From: Bog-756 sp963769905
GTDB taxonomy: Bacteria; Actinomycetota; Acidimicrobiia; Acidimicrobiales; RAAP-2
DNA length: 64,000 nucleotides
Assembly: GCA_963769905.1 (NCBI GenBank)
Contig: CAVYNG010000002.1
Span: 1,302,001-1,366,000 of the forward strand
Reading direction: 5' to 3'
Of the stretch, positions 17,781 to 27,281 are shown piece after piece (within the stretch, counting starts at the first letter, position 1; the number at the start of each line of letters is the position of its first letter). The position numbers and the translations under genes were made by a program. The notes under the pieces are model-generated. The model was not told the origin of the DNA, did not search any database, and saw nothing but the letters and a program-made list of their open reading frames with translations.

Positions 17781-19004
17781 GTGACCGAGCACCCAACTCG
17801 CTCGTCACCGGTCGTCGTGCTCGGTGTCTCGGCGGGCATCGCTGGCTACAAGGCGGTCGAGGTCTGTCGTCGTCTGGTCGATGCCGGTGTGCACGTGGCA
17901 CCGGTGCTGACCGAGTCGGCCACCCGGTTCGTCGGCCGGGTCACGTTCGACGCGCTTGCCTCGGAACCGGCGCAGATGAGCCTCTGGGACGAGCGCTCAC
18001 CGATGCCGCACACCGACCTGGCGGCACGCGCCGACCTGGTGCTCGTCGCGCCCGCGACTGCGGATCTGCTCGCACGTTACGCCGGAGGATTCGCCGACGA
18101 CCTCCTCACCGCCACCCTGCTCGCCACGACGGCGCCCGTCGTGGTCTGTCCTGCCATGCACACCGAGATGTGGGAACACCCTGCGGTACGCCACAATCTC
18201 TCGGTGCTCACCTCGCGCGGGGTGCGGGTGGTCCCGCCCGCATCGGGGCGACTGGCCGGTGGTGACGTCGGCGTCGGACGGCTCGCCGAGCCGTCCGTCA
18301 TCGTCGACGAGGTCCTCGGGCAACTGGACGCGGCGAGCCCAGCCGCCGACCTCTCGGGGGTGAAGGTGGTGGTCACGGCCGGAGGCACCCGCGAGCCGAT
18401 CGATCCGGTCCGCTACCTGACCAATCGCTCCTCGGGCAAGCAGGGCCACGCGGTCGCCGACGCCGCGGCGCGACGCGGCGCGAAGGTGGTGCTCGTCACG
18501 ACCACGTCCCGCCCGGTGGCGCCCGGAGTGGTGGCCGAACGGGTGGAGACCGCCGCCGACATGGAGGCAGCCGTCCTCGCGCGGGCGGCCACTGCGCAGG
18601 TGGTGGTCATGGCGGCGGCAGTCGCCGACTTCCGGCCGAAGGCGCCCCACGCTTCCAAGCTCTCGAAGTCGGAGGGTGTGCCCGAGCTCCTCCTCGAGGC
18701 GACGCCCGACATCCTCGGAGAGCTCGGTCGTCGACGGTCGACCGGGCAGGTGCTGGTGGGATTCGCCGCGGAGACCGAGCGGGTGGCCGAGCGGGCGCGT
18801 GCGAAGTTGCGCGGCAAACGAGTGGACCTGATCGTCGCCAACGACGTGTCGGCGCCCGGAGTCGGATTCGACCACGACACCAACGAGGTGACCATCTTCT
18901 GGGCCGACGGGGAGAACCGCGTGCCGCTGGCCACGAAGGAGGTGGTGGCCGATGCCATCTTGGATAGGGTGTGCGCGCTGCTGGCCGCCCGCCCGAAGCG
19001 ATAG
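17781..19004 (+). CDS. coaBC: Bifunctional phosphopantothenoylcysteine decarboxylase / synthetase
   Basis: 407 residues from GTG 17781 with a strong AAGGGGGG site upstream. The N-terminal CoaC flavoprotein (about 1-185) starts VVLGVSAGIAGYKAVEV and has PAMHTEMW, where the usual motif is PxMNxxMW; the Asn-to-His form also occurs in mycobacterial Dfp. The C-terminal CoaB domain (about 195-400) has VVVTAGGTREPIDPVRYLTNRSSGKQG and a VGFAAET segment. It makes 4'-phosphopantetheine for coenzyme A from phosphopantothenate and cysteine. Confidence 0.95.
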   Translation: MTEHPTRSSPVVVLGVSAGIAGYKAVEVCRRLVDAGVHVAPVLTESATRFVGRVTFDALASEPAQMSLWDERSPMPHTDLAARADLVLVAPATADLLARYAGGFADDLLTATLLATTAPVVVCPAMHTEMWEHPAVRHNLSVLTSRGVRVVPPASGRLAGGDVGVGRLAEPSVIVDEVLGQLDAASPAADLSGVKVVVTAGGTREPIDPVRYLTNRSSGKQGHAVADAAARRGAKVVLVTTTSRPVAPGVVAERVETAADMEAAVLARAATAQVVVMAAAVADFRPKAPHASKLSKSEGVPELLLEATPDILGELGRRRSTGQVLVGFAAETERVAERARAKLRGKRVDLIVANDVSAPGVGFDHDTNEVTIFWADGENRVPLATKEVVADAILDRVCALLAARPKR

Positions 19005-19061
19005 GGGCCGATCGACGGCCGCCGACAAGGACGCGAAGACCAAGAAGGAGCCGAGGCACCC

Positions 19062-20258
19062 GTGAGCACCCGATACACCTTTACCTCCGAGTCGGTGACC
19101 GAGGGCCATCCCGACAAGATGGCCGACCAGATCTCCGACACGGTGCTCGACGCGATGCTCGCGGACGACCCCGACAGTCGCGTCGCCTGCGAGACACTGC
19201 TGACCACCGGCCTCGTGCTCGTGGCGGGCGAGATCACCACGACCACCTACGTGGACATCCCCAAGCTGGTCCGCCAGACGGTGCGTGACATCGGCTACGA
19301 CGACGACGCGTACGGGATCGACGGGAACACCTGCGGGGTCATCGTGTCGATCGACGAGCAGTCGCCCGACATCGGTCAAGGCGTCGACAACGCGTTCGAG
19401 GTGCGCGCCGGCACCGGGGGGGAGGACGTGCTCAACGCGCAGGGAGCCGGCGACCAGGGGATGATGTTCGGTTACGCGTGCGACGAGACACCCGATCTCA
19501 TGCCGCTTCCGGTGTGGTTGGCGCACCGGCTCGCGCAGCGCCTCTCGCAGGTCCGCCGTGTGGGGGTTCTGCCCTACCTGCGCCCCGACGGCAAGACCCA
19601 GGTGAGCGTCACCTACGAGGACGGCCGTCCGGTCGCGCTCGAGACCGTGCTCATCTCCACACAGCACGATCCCGGAGTGGACCTCGAGACCCTCCTCCTG
19701 CCGGACCTGCGGGACAACGTGATCAACCCGTTGCTCCCGCCGGAACTCGACACGAGCGGCTTACGAGTGCTCGCCAACCCGACCGGCGTCTTCGAATTAG
19801 GGGGTCCCCACGCCGACACCGGCCTCACCGGCCGCAAGATCATCGTGGACACCTACGGAGGGATGGCCCGCCACGGCGGCGGCGCATTCTCGGGCAAGGA
19901 TCCCTCGAAGGTCGACCGATCCGCGGCGTACGCGGCGCGGTGGGTCGCGAAGAACGTGGTGGCGGCGGGCGCTGCGACCCGGTGCGAGGTCCAGGTGGCC
20001 TATGCGATCGGGGTGGCGCGTCCGGTGTCGGTGCTCGTCGAGACCTTCGGCACCGAGCAGTGCGACCCTGCCCGCATCGCAGCGGGGATCGACGAGCTGT
20101 TCGACCTCCGGCCTGCGGCCATCGTCCGGGATCTCGACCTGAAGCGCCCGATCTACAGGAAGACCGCGGCCTACGGCCACTTCGGCCGCTCCGAGAAGGA
20201 GTTCACCTGGGAGGACACCGCCCGGTCCGACGAGCTGAAGCAGGCGCTCGGACTCTGA
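19062..20258 (+). CDS. metK: S-adenosylmethionine synthase
   Basis: 398 residues from GTG 19062, with AAGGAG 12 nt upstream. It has the three-domain MetK layout: TSESVTEGHPDKMADQISD at the N-terminus, the ATP-binding GAGDQGMMFGYA near 128-139, and the P-loop-like GGGAFSGKDPSKVDRSAAY near 272-290. It makes SAM from methionine and ATP. No SAM riboswitch is visible in the 57 nt upstream. Its stop overlaps a CTG that may start priA. Confidence 0.97.
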   Translation: MSTRYTFTSESVTEGHPDKMADQISDTVLDAMLADDPDSRVACETLLTTGLVLVAGEITTTTYVDIPKLVRQTVRDIGYDDDAYGIDGNTCGVIVSIDEQSPDIGQGVDNAFEVRAGTGGEDVLNAQGAGDQGMMFGYACDETPDLMPLPVWLAHRLAQRLSQVRRVGVLPYLRPDGKTQVSVTYEDGRPVALETVLISTQHDPGVDLETLLLPDLRDNVINPLLPPELDTSGLRVLANPTGVFELGGPHADTGLTGRKIIVDTYGGMARHGGGAFSGKDPSKVDRSAAYAARWVAKNVVAAGAATRCEVQVAYAIGVARPVSVLVETFGTEQCDPARIAAGIDELFDLRPAAIVRDLDLKRPIYRKTAAYGHFGRSEKEFTWEDTARSDELKQALGL

Positions 20259-20326
20259 CCGGGCCGCACCGGCCGACCGGGGACACCGCTGCCGGCCCGG
20301 ATCCCGGGTCGGGGCGCCTGGTCCGG

Positions 20327-22072
20327 GTGGTCCCCGACGTCGCGGCGATCAGCCGTCGCTTCGACTACGTGGTGCCCCCCTCCTGGTCGGCCGACCTCGG
20401 GGTCGGAAGCCGGGTGCGGATCGACCTGCACGGGCGGCGTGTGGGCGCATGGGTGGTGGAAGTCGACGTCGCACCGACCCCGGGCGTCGAGGCGAAGCCG
20501 GTCGCAGCCTCGAGCGGCCTCGGCCCCCCGCCGCCGGTCGTCGCGCTCGCCGAGTGGGCGTCCTGGCGCTGGGCGGGCCCGGTTTCCTCCTTTCTCGGGA
20601 GCGCGTCGCCTCCCCGCGTGGTCCGCGCGCTCCTGCCCGTGCGCGAGGCCGGCCACGAGCGACCCCCCTCGCCGGGAGGTGGCGCCGTCGCTCTGGTGGA
20701 AGCGGTGCTCGCGGCACCCGGGCCGGCGGTCCTCCGCCTCGCGCCGGCACTCGACGCCAACCTGATCGTGCTCGAGCTGCTCCATCGGCTCGGTCCCGGT
20801 GACGTCCTCGTGCTCGCCCCCTCGCGGCGACGGGCCGAGCAGGTCGCGGCGCGCCTTGCGGCCGCGGGGTGCCCGGTGGCGCTGCTGCCCGAGGCATGGG
20901 CGTCGGCGGCGGCCGGCGGTGTGGTCGCCGTCGGGACCCGCGCCGCGGCCTGGGCGCCACTGCCCCGGCTTGCCGCCGCGGTGGTGCTCGACGCGCACGA
21001 CGAGTCGTACCGTGAGCAGAGGGCACCCACCTGGTCGGCTGTCGACGTGGTGGGCGAGCGCGGCCGCCGCGACTCGGCACCGGTATTGCTCGTCTCCGCG
21101 TGCCCGCCGGTGGTGATGATCGAGGCGGCCACAGTGGTCACCACCCCGCGGCCTCTCGAGCGGCGCGGATGGCCGACCGTCGAGGTGGTGGACCGCACCG
21201 GTGACGATCCTCGGACCGGACTCTTCTCGGAGCGGCTGGTCACTTCGGCGCGCTCGGTCCTCGGACAGCCGGACGGCCGGGTGGTGTGCGTCCTCAACCG
21301 AACCGGCCGCGTGCGAATCCTCGCCTGCGCCGAGTGCGGCGCGCTGGCGCGCTGTGAGGTGTGCGGCGGCGCAGTCGCGCAGGCGGAAGCCGGAGGGCCA
21401 CTCGTCTGTGGGCGCTGCGGAGCCTCCCGGCCACCTCTCTGTGCGGCGTGCGACTCGGCGCGCCTCAAGGTGGTGAGGATGGGGGTGTCGCGGGCCGCGG
21501 AGGAGCTCGGTGCCCTGCTCGGCGCCGACGCGGTCGAGGTGACATCGGAGCGCACGCCTGCCGAGCTCGGCGCCGGGTTGGTGGTCGGGACCGAGGCGGC
21601 GCTCCACCGGGTGGCACGCGCCGACCTGGTGGTGTTCCTCGACATCGACCAGCACTTGCTCGCACCCCGGTTCGTCGCAGGGGAGCAGACCCTCGCGCTG
21701 CTGGCGAGGGCCGCGCGCCTGGTGGGAGGACGCGACGGCGACGGGCGCCTGCTCGTCCAGACCCGTCTCCCCGAGCACGAGGTGCTCCTCGCCGCGGCCC
21801 GTTCCGACCCTGCGCTCGTCGCCACGCCCGAGCGTGCGCTCCGTCGGACGCTCGGGCTGCCGCCCTTCGGAGCCCTCGCCACCCTCCGCGGTCCGGGTGC
21901 TCAAGTCTACGCAGAGGGGCTCATGTCCTGCGCCGGGGTGGGCGTGTCGCCGGGCGCCGACGATCGATGGGTCCTCCGCGCCGCCGACCACCGGGTGTTG
22001 TGCGACGCGTTGGCCGCCGAGGTGCGACCGGCCGAGCGTCTCCGTGTCGAGGTGGATCCGGTCGACGTCTGA
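20327..22072 (+). CDS. priA: PriA-like primosome protein, helicase-inactive actinobacterial form
   Basis: About 581 residues if started at GTG 20327; a CTG at 20255 in a CTGA overlap with metK would add 24 residues. The N-terminal DNA-binding domain (RRFDYVVPPSW...GSRVRIDLHGR), eight zinc-binding Cys in CAECG/CEVCG/CGRCG/CAACDS, and the C-terminal domain are present. Walker A is absent where GxTGSGKT should be, and the DEEH box is replaced by DAHDES. This loss is known for actinobacterial PriA, so it should load the primosome or have a structural role without helicase activity. The start is uncertain. Confidence 0.88.
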   Translation: MVPDVAAISRRFDYVVPPSWSADLGVGSRVRIDLHGRRVGAWVVEVDVAPTPGVEAKPVAASSGLGPPPPVVALAEWASWRWAGPVSSFLGSASPPRVVRALLPVREAGHERPPSPGGGAVALVEAVLAAPGPAVLRLAPALDANLIVLELLHRLGPGDVLVLAPSRRRAEQVAARLAAAGCPVALLPEAWASAAAGGVVAVGTRAAAWAPLPRLAAAVVLDAHDESYREQRAPTWSAVDVVGERGRRDSAPVLLVSACPPVVMIEAATVVTTPRPLERRGWPTVEVVDRTGDDPRTGLFSERLVTSARSVLGQPDGRVVCVLNRTGRVRILACAECGALARCEVCGGAVAQAEAGGPLVCGRCGASRPPLCAACDSARLKVVRMGVSRAAEELGALLGADAVEVTSERTPAELGAGLVVGTEAALHRVARADLVVFLDIDQHLLAPRFVAGEQTLALLARAARLVGGRDGDGRLLVQTRLPEHEVLLAAARSDPALVATPERALRRTLGLPPFGALATLRGPGAQVYAEGLMSCAGVGVSPGADDRWVLRAADHRVLCDALAAEVRPAERLRVEVDPVDV

Positions 22073-22115
22073 GCGCACGGAGGCCCTTCGACACCGGGCC
22101 GGGGGTAGGCGCCCC

Positions 22116-22121
22116 TACACT
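22116..22121 (+). promoter_or_regulatory. -10 box of def (leaderless geometry)
   Basis: TACACT ends 6 nt before ATG 22128, with no ribosome-binding site between. Transcription is expected to start at the ATG. Confidence 0.45.
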
Positions 22122-22127
22122 GGGAAC

Positions 22128-22673
22128 ATGTCCGCCTATACGGTGCGCGTCTACGGCGACCCCGTCTTGAAGCAAGTCGCCCGCGAGGTCGACGAGGTCG
22201 ACGGGTCGCTCGTCCGGCTCGTCGACGACATGGTCGAAACCATGTACACGTCGGAGGGCGCGGGGCTCGCGGCCACCCAGGTGGGCATCCAGAAGCGGCT
22301 CTTCGTCTACGACGTCGGCGAGGGCCCGAAGGCGGTGGTCAATCCCACCATCGTCGAGTCGGGCGGGGAGTGGTACCACGAGGAAGGGTGTCTCTCGATC
22401 CCGGGCCTACGGCTCGGCATCGTCCGTCCCGACCAGGTGCACCTCCGTGGTCTCGACCTCGACGGCGAGGAGCTCTCCCTCGAGGCGGACGAGTTCCTCG
22501 GACGCGTCTTCCAGCACGAGGTCGACCATCTCGACGGCGTGCTGATGATCGAGCGGCTCGAGGAGGAGATGCGGCGGCAGGCGCTGCGGGTGTTGCGCGA
22601 CCGGGCGCTCGGGCTCGATACCTCGGCCATGGAGGCGACGTTGGTCGCCACGGGCGACCAACGCGAGGTCTGA
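22128..22673 (+). CDS. def: Peptide deformylase
   Basis: 181 residues from ATG 22128. The three metal/catalytic motifs are all there: GAGLAATQVG at about 43-52, EGCLSIPG at about 86-93 with the metal Cys, and QHEVDHLDG at about 129-137 with the two metal His and the catalytic Glu. It removes the N-formyl group from new proteins. It pairs functionally with fmt, the next gene, which adds formyl to initiator tRNA. Confidence 0.97.
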   Translation: MSAYTVRVYGDPVLKQVAREVDEVDGSLVRLVDDMVETMYTSEGAGLAATQVGIQKRLFVYDVGEGPKAVVNPTIVESGGEWYHEEGCLSIPGLRLGIVRPDQVHLRGLDLDGEELSLEADEFLGRVFQHEVDHLDGVLMIERLEEEMRRQALRVLRDRALGLDTSAMEATLVATGDQREV

Positions 22674-22711
22674 CCTCCGTCACGTCGGGTTGCAGCCCCG
22701 AGGCGACCCGG

Positions 22712-22717
22712 TAGTCT
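22712..22717 (+). promoter_or_regulatory. -10 box of fmt (leaderless geometry)
   Basis: TAGTCT 8 nt before GTG 22726, the spacing seen at several other genes in the window. Confidence 0.4.
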
Positions 22718-22725
22718 CGCCGGCC

Positions 22726-23619
22726 GTGGCGCACATGGTGTACCTCGGGACACCGGAGGCCGCGGTGGCGCCGCTGCGAACGCTGGTCGCCGCCGGCCAC
22801 GACATCGTGCTCGTCGTCACCCGACCCGACGCCCGACGCGGGCGGGGGGCAGAGATCGGCGCGAGTCCGGTCAAGGTTGCGGCGATCGAGCTCGGACTGC
22901 CGGTGACCAGCTCGCTCGACGAGGTCGCGGCAACAGGAGCCGAGCTCGGCGTGGTGGTGGCCTTCGGCCGGATCATCCCGAGCGCGCTGCTCGAACGTGT
23001 CCCGATGGTCAACGTGCACTTCTCGCTGCTCCCACGCTGGCGGGGCGCGGCACCGGTCGAGCGGGCGATCCTCGAGGGCGACGCGGAGACCGGGGTGTGC
23101 CTGATGCAGGTAGCGCCGGGGCTCGACACCGGCGGCATCTATGCGTCGGTGGCCACCGCCATCGGCGAGGAGGAGTCGGCCGCGGCGCTCCGCGCACGGT
23201 TGGTGGTCCTTGCGTGCCGGCTGCTCGAGGAGCACCTCGCGGACGGGCTGGCCGGTCTTCCCCCGCCGCGTGACCAGTCGGGGACACCCTCCTACGCAGA
23301 GAAGATCGAACCCGCGGAGCTCGAGCTTCACTGGGAGGAACCCGCACTCCAGATCCGGCGGGTGGTCCGGCTCGGACGAGCCTGGACCACCTTCCGCGGA
23401 AAGCGCCTGCGCATCCTCGAGGCCGCGTCCGCTGACCCCTCGCTCGAAGGCGACGGAGTCCCGCTCGCGGTGGGCACGCTCGCCGGGTGCGAGGTGGTCG
23501 CCGGCGGGGGCAGCCGCGTGCACCTGGTGACCGTGCAGTCCGCCGGGCGGCGCCCGGCCGGGGCTTCGGAGTGGCTGCACGGGGTCCACCCGGCCCCCGG
23601 TGAGCGTCTCGGGACCTGA
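22726..23619 (+). CDS. fmt: Methionyl-tRNA formyltransferase
   Basis: 297 residues from GTG 22726; the start is placed so that the family N-terminal strand (VYLGTPEAAV) begins at residue 5 and a -10 box lies just upstream. The frame is also open from 22690. It carries RPDARRGRG, the catalytic region VNVHFSLLPRWRGAAPVERAI near residues 95-115, and GLDTGGIYA, plus a short C-terminal OB-like domain. It formylates Met-tRNA(fMet). The rRNA methylase gene rsmB, which often follows fmt in actinobacteria, is absent here. Confidence 0.95.
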   Translation: MAHMVYLGTPEAAVAPLRTLVAAGHDIVLVVTRPDARRGRGAEIGASPVKVAAIELGLPVTSSLDEVAATGAELGVVVAFGRIIPSALLERVPMVNVHFSLLPRWRGAAPVERAILEGDAETGVCLMQVAPGLDTGGIYASVATAIGEEESAAALRARLVVLACRLLEEHLADGLAGLPPPRDQSGTPSYAEKIEPAELELHWEEPALQIRRVVRLGRAWTTFRGKRLRILEAASADPSLEGDGVPLAVGTLAGCEVVAGGGSRVHLVTVQSAGRRPAGASEWLHGVHPAPGERLGT

Positions 23620-23632
23620 AGGAACCGGCCGG

Positions 23633-23638
23633 TAGGCT
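23633..23638 (+). promoter_or_regulatory. -10 box of rpe (leaderless geometry)
   Basis: TAGGCT 8 nt before ATG 23647, in the 27-nt gap after fmt. Confidence 0.4.
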
Positions 23639-23646
23639 CAGAGCCG

Positions 23647-24342
23647 ATGTCGCGCGCGCGCTTCGAACACGACCTGCGGGTCGCGCCCTCGATCCTCTCG
23701 GCCGACTTCGGCAGCCTCGCCGAGGCGATCGGAACGGTGGCGGCGGGCAGCGACTGGCTGCACGTCGACGTGATGGACGGCCACTTCGTGCCCAATCTCA
23801 CCGTCGGGCCGCCGGTCGTCGCGTCGCTGCGGCGGCACTCTGATCTCTTCTTCGACACCCATCTGATGATCACCGAGCCGGACCGCTACCTCGAGGCGTT
23901 CCGCGACGCCGGCGCGGACGGTTGCACCGTCCACGTCGAGGTGGGGGAGACCGAGGCACTGGTGAAGCAGATGCGCGACCTCGGACTCCGCGTCGGGCTG
24001 GCGGCCAATCCGGACACGCCCTTCGAGGCGATCGAGCCCTACCTCGGGATGGTCGACCTGGTGCTCTGCATGACCGTCTTCCCCGGTTTTGCCGGCCAGG
24101 AGTTCATCGCCGAGGTCCTCCCGAAGGTCCGGCGGGTGCGACAGGCTGCCGAGCAGGCCGAGTTCGCCGTCGACGTCGAGGTGGACGGTGGCATCGACCG
24201 CCGGACGGTGGTCGAGGCGGCCCGGGCGGGCGCCAACGTGTTCGTTGCCGGCTCGGCCATCTTCGGGCACCCGCACCCGCTCGAAGAGGTCGCCGCGATC
24301 CGCGAGGCCGCGGCGGGCGGAGCGACGGGCGTGCGACCCTGA
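23647..24342 (+). CDS. rpe: Ribulose-phosphate 3-epimerase
   Basis: 231 residues from ATG 23647. TIM-barrel enzyme interconverting ribulose 5-phosphate and xylulose 5-phosphate. Motifs are APSILSADF near the N-terminus, WLHVDVMDGHFVPNLTVGP with metal His/Asp, THLMITEPDRY, MTVFPGFAGQEF, and VDGGIDRRT near the C-terminus. Ribulose 5-phosphate is also the substrate of the RibB domain two genes downstream, which fits the clustering with the riboflavin genes. Confidence 0.96.
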   Translation: MSRARFEHDLRVAPSILSADFGSLAEAIGTVAAGSDWLHVDVMDGHFVPNLTVGPPVVASLRRHSDLFFDTHLMITEPDRYLEAFRDAGADGCTVHVEVGETEALVKQMRDLGLRVGLAANPDTPFEAIEPYLGMVDLVLCMTVFPGFAGQEFIAEVLPKVRRVRQAAEQAEFAVDVEVDGGIDRRTVVEAARAGANVFVAGSAIFGHPHPLEEVAAIREAAAGGATGVRP

Positions 24343-24383
24343 GCGACCTGACCCACACGGAGGGCGAAAGGGACCTCGCGTGG

Positions 24384-25397
24384 ATGCGACTGGCACTCGC
24401 GGCCGCCGAGGGAGTTCGCGGCCGGACCTCCCCGAACCCCTGGGTCGGCGCAGTGGTGGCCATCGGGGAGGGAACCTCTTTCCGCGGCGCCACGGCACCA
24501 CCGGGCGGCCCGCACGCGGAGGTCGCCGCGCTTCGCGCCGCCGGGGAACGCGCGCGCGGCGCCACGCTCTACGTGACGCTCGAGCCGTGTGCCCACCACG
24601 GTCGGACCCCTCCCTGCCTCGACGCGATCACGGCGGCGGGGATCCGCCGGGTGGTGGTCGCGATCGAGGATCCCGACCCCCAGGTGCAAGGGGCCGGCAT
24701 CGCCGCTCTGCGCGCGGCCGGCGTCGACGTCGAGGTGGGGGTCGGGGCCGAGGAGGTCGAGGAGCAGCTGGCCGCGTACCGCCGTCACCGCACGACGGGC
24801 CGCCCGTGGGTCGTCCTCAAATTGGCGGCGACCCTCGACGGAGGTTCGGCCGCGCCGGACGGGACGAGTCGTTGGATCACCGGCGAAGCGGCGCGACTCG
24901 ACGCGCACCGGCTCCGCGCCCGTTCGGATGCCGTACTGGTCGGCGCCGGCACGGTCCGAGCCGACGACCCGCGGCTGACGGTCCGGCTGCCGGCCGATGA
25001 CCCGCTCTACCGCGGTCCGGAGGCGCAGCCGCTGCGGGTCGTGCTCGGCACCCCTCCTCCCGGCGCGGCCGTCGAACCCGCGCTCGCCCTCGGCGGCGAC
25101 CTCGGGGCTGTCCTCGACGAGCTCGGCGCGCGGGGGGTCCTCCAGGTCCTCGTGGAGGGCGGCCCGCGGGTGGCGCACGAGTTCCATACGGCGGGGCTGG
25201 TCGACCGTTACGTCCTCTACCTGGCCCCGGCTCTCTTCGGGGGGAGCGACGCCGTTCCCCTCTTCGACGGGCCCGGCGCGGCGACGATGGCCGACCTCTG
25301 GCGTGGACGGCTGCGGTCGCTGACTAGCCTTGACGGCGACGTACGGCTCGAATTGTCCGCTCCGGGAGGTGACGCGGTCGGGCCGGCACAGAATTGA
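24384..25397 (+). CDS. ribD: Riboflavin biosynthesis deaminase/reductase RibD
   Basis: 337 residues from ATG 24384. A CTG at 24339, overlapping the rpe stop as CTGA, would add 15 residues and is the only other plausible start. The N-terminal deaminase has RTSPNPWVGAVV, HAEVAAL near residue 44 and PCAHHGRTPPC near 68-78 (zinc ligands). The C-terminal reductase has LKLAATLDGG, WITGEAARLDAHRLRARSDAVLVGAGTVRADDPRLTVR and VEGGPRVAHEF. It converts the GTP cyclohydrolase II product in two steps. Confidence 0.93.
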   Translation: MRLALAAAEGVRGRTSPNPWVGAVVAIGEGTSFRGATAPPGGPHAEVAALRAAGERARGATLYVTLEPCAHHGRTPPCLDAITAAGIRRVVVAIEDPDPQVQGAGIAALRAAGVDVEVGVGAEEVEEQLAAYRRHRTTGRPWVVLKLAATLDGGSAAPDGTSRWITGEAARLDAHRLRARSDAVLVGAGTVRADDPRLTVRLPADDPLYRGPEAQPLRVVLGTPPPGAAVEPALALGGDLGAVLDELGARGVLQVLVEGGPRVAHEFHTAGLVDRYVLYLAPALFGGSDAVPLFDGPGAATMADLWRGRLRSLTSLDGDVRLELSAPGGDAVGPAQN

Positions 25398-25496
25398 CTA
25401 AGGCAACGCCCACGGCGCTGCCGACATAGGGAGAAGTGGCTCGGCCCGGGACGCCGCACCAGGCCTCAGCAGAGCACAGAGGGAGACAGGGGTTCG

Positions 25497-26703
<1,207 letters not shown>

Positions 26704-26717
<14 letters not shown>

Positions 26718-27279
26718 GGAGACGCGGCTGCCGGCCGACGCGAAAGCACGGGCCTCCGCGCGGGTGGGGAGGACACTCGACGGAGCCGCGGGAGACGGTC
26801 GACGGCTCCGGATCGGGTTCGCCTGTGCCGAGTTCAACGGCGCGGTCACCGACCGTCTGCTCACCGGCGCACTCGACGCGCTGGAGGGAGCCGGTCACGA
26901 TCCCGGCGGATCGGTGGTGGTCTGGGTCCCAGGCGCCTTCGAGCTGCCGCTCGTCGCCCAGGGCCTGGCTCGTTCGGATGCCGTCGACGCGGTGGTCTGC
27001 CTCGGCGCAGTGATCCGCGGCGAGACGGGGCACTACGAGTTCGTGGCGGGGGAGTGCGCAGCGGGGCTCCAGCGCGTGCAGCTCGACACCGGGGTGCCCG
27101 TCGCGTTCGGGGTGCTGACCACCGACACGGTCGAACAGGCACTCGCGCGCTCGGAGTCCGGCGCGGCCAACAAGGGAGCGGAAGCCGTGCGGACGGTCGT
27201 CGAGGTCGCGGCCGTCCTGGCCGGTGTGTCCGCGCTGCCGTCTGGTCCCGCGGTCGGTTTCGCGGCAGGCAGGACCTGA
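26704..27279 (+). CDS. ribH: 6,7-dimethyl-8-ribityllumazine synthase
   Basis: 191 residues from ATG 26704, overlapping ribBA by 14 nt. Conserved parts are FACAEFNGAVTDRLL, VWVPGAFELPLVAQGLA, CLGAVIRGETGHYEFVAGE with the catalytic His, and PVAFGVLTTDTVEQALAR followed by NKGAEAVRT. It joins the RibD product and dihydroxybutanone phosphate. An N-terminal extension of about 30 residues is low in conserved features. It ends 2 nt before hisG. Confidence 0.95.
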
Positions 27280-27281
27280 TC

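Noticed and set aside
19005..19061. SAM riboswitch before metK
   Set aside because: The 57-nt gap is too short and shows no matching helices, only a ribosome site.
25398..25496. FMN riboswitch before ribBA
   Set aside because: None of the conserved RFN elements is present and the gap is only 99 nt.
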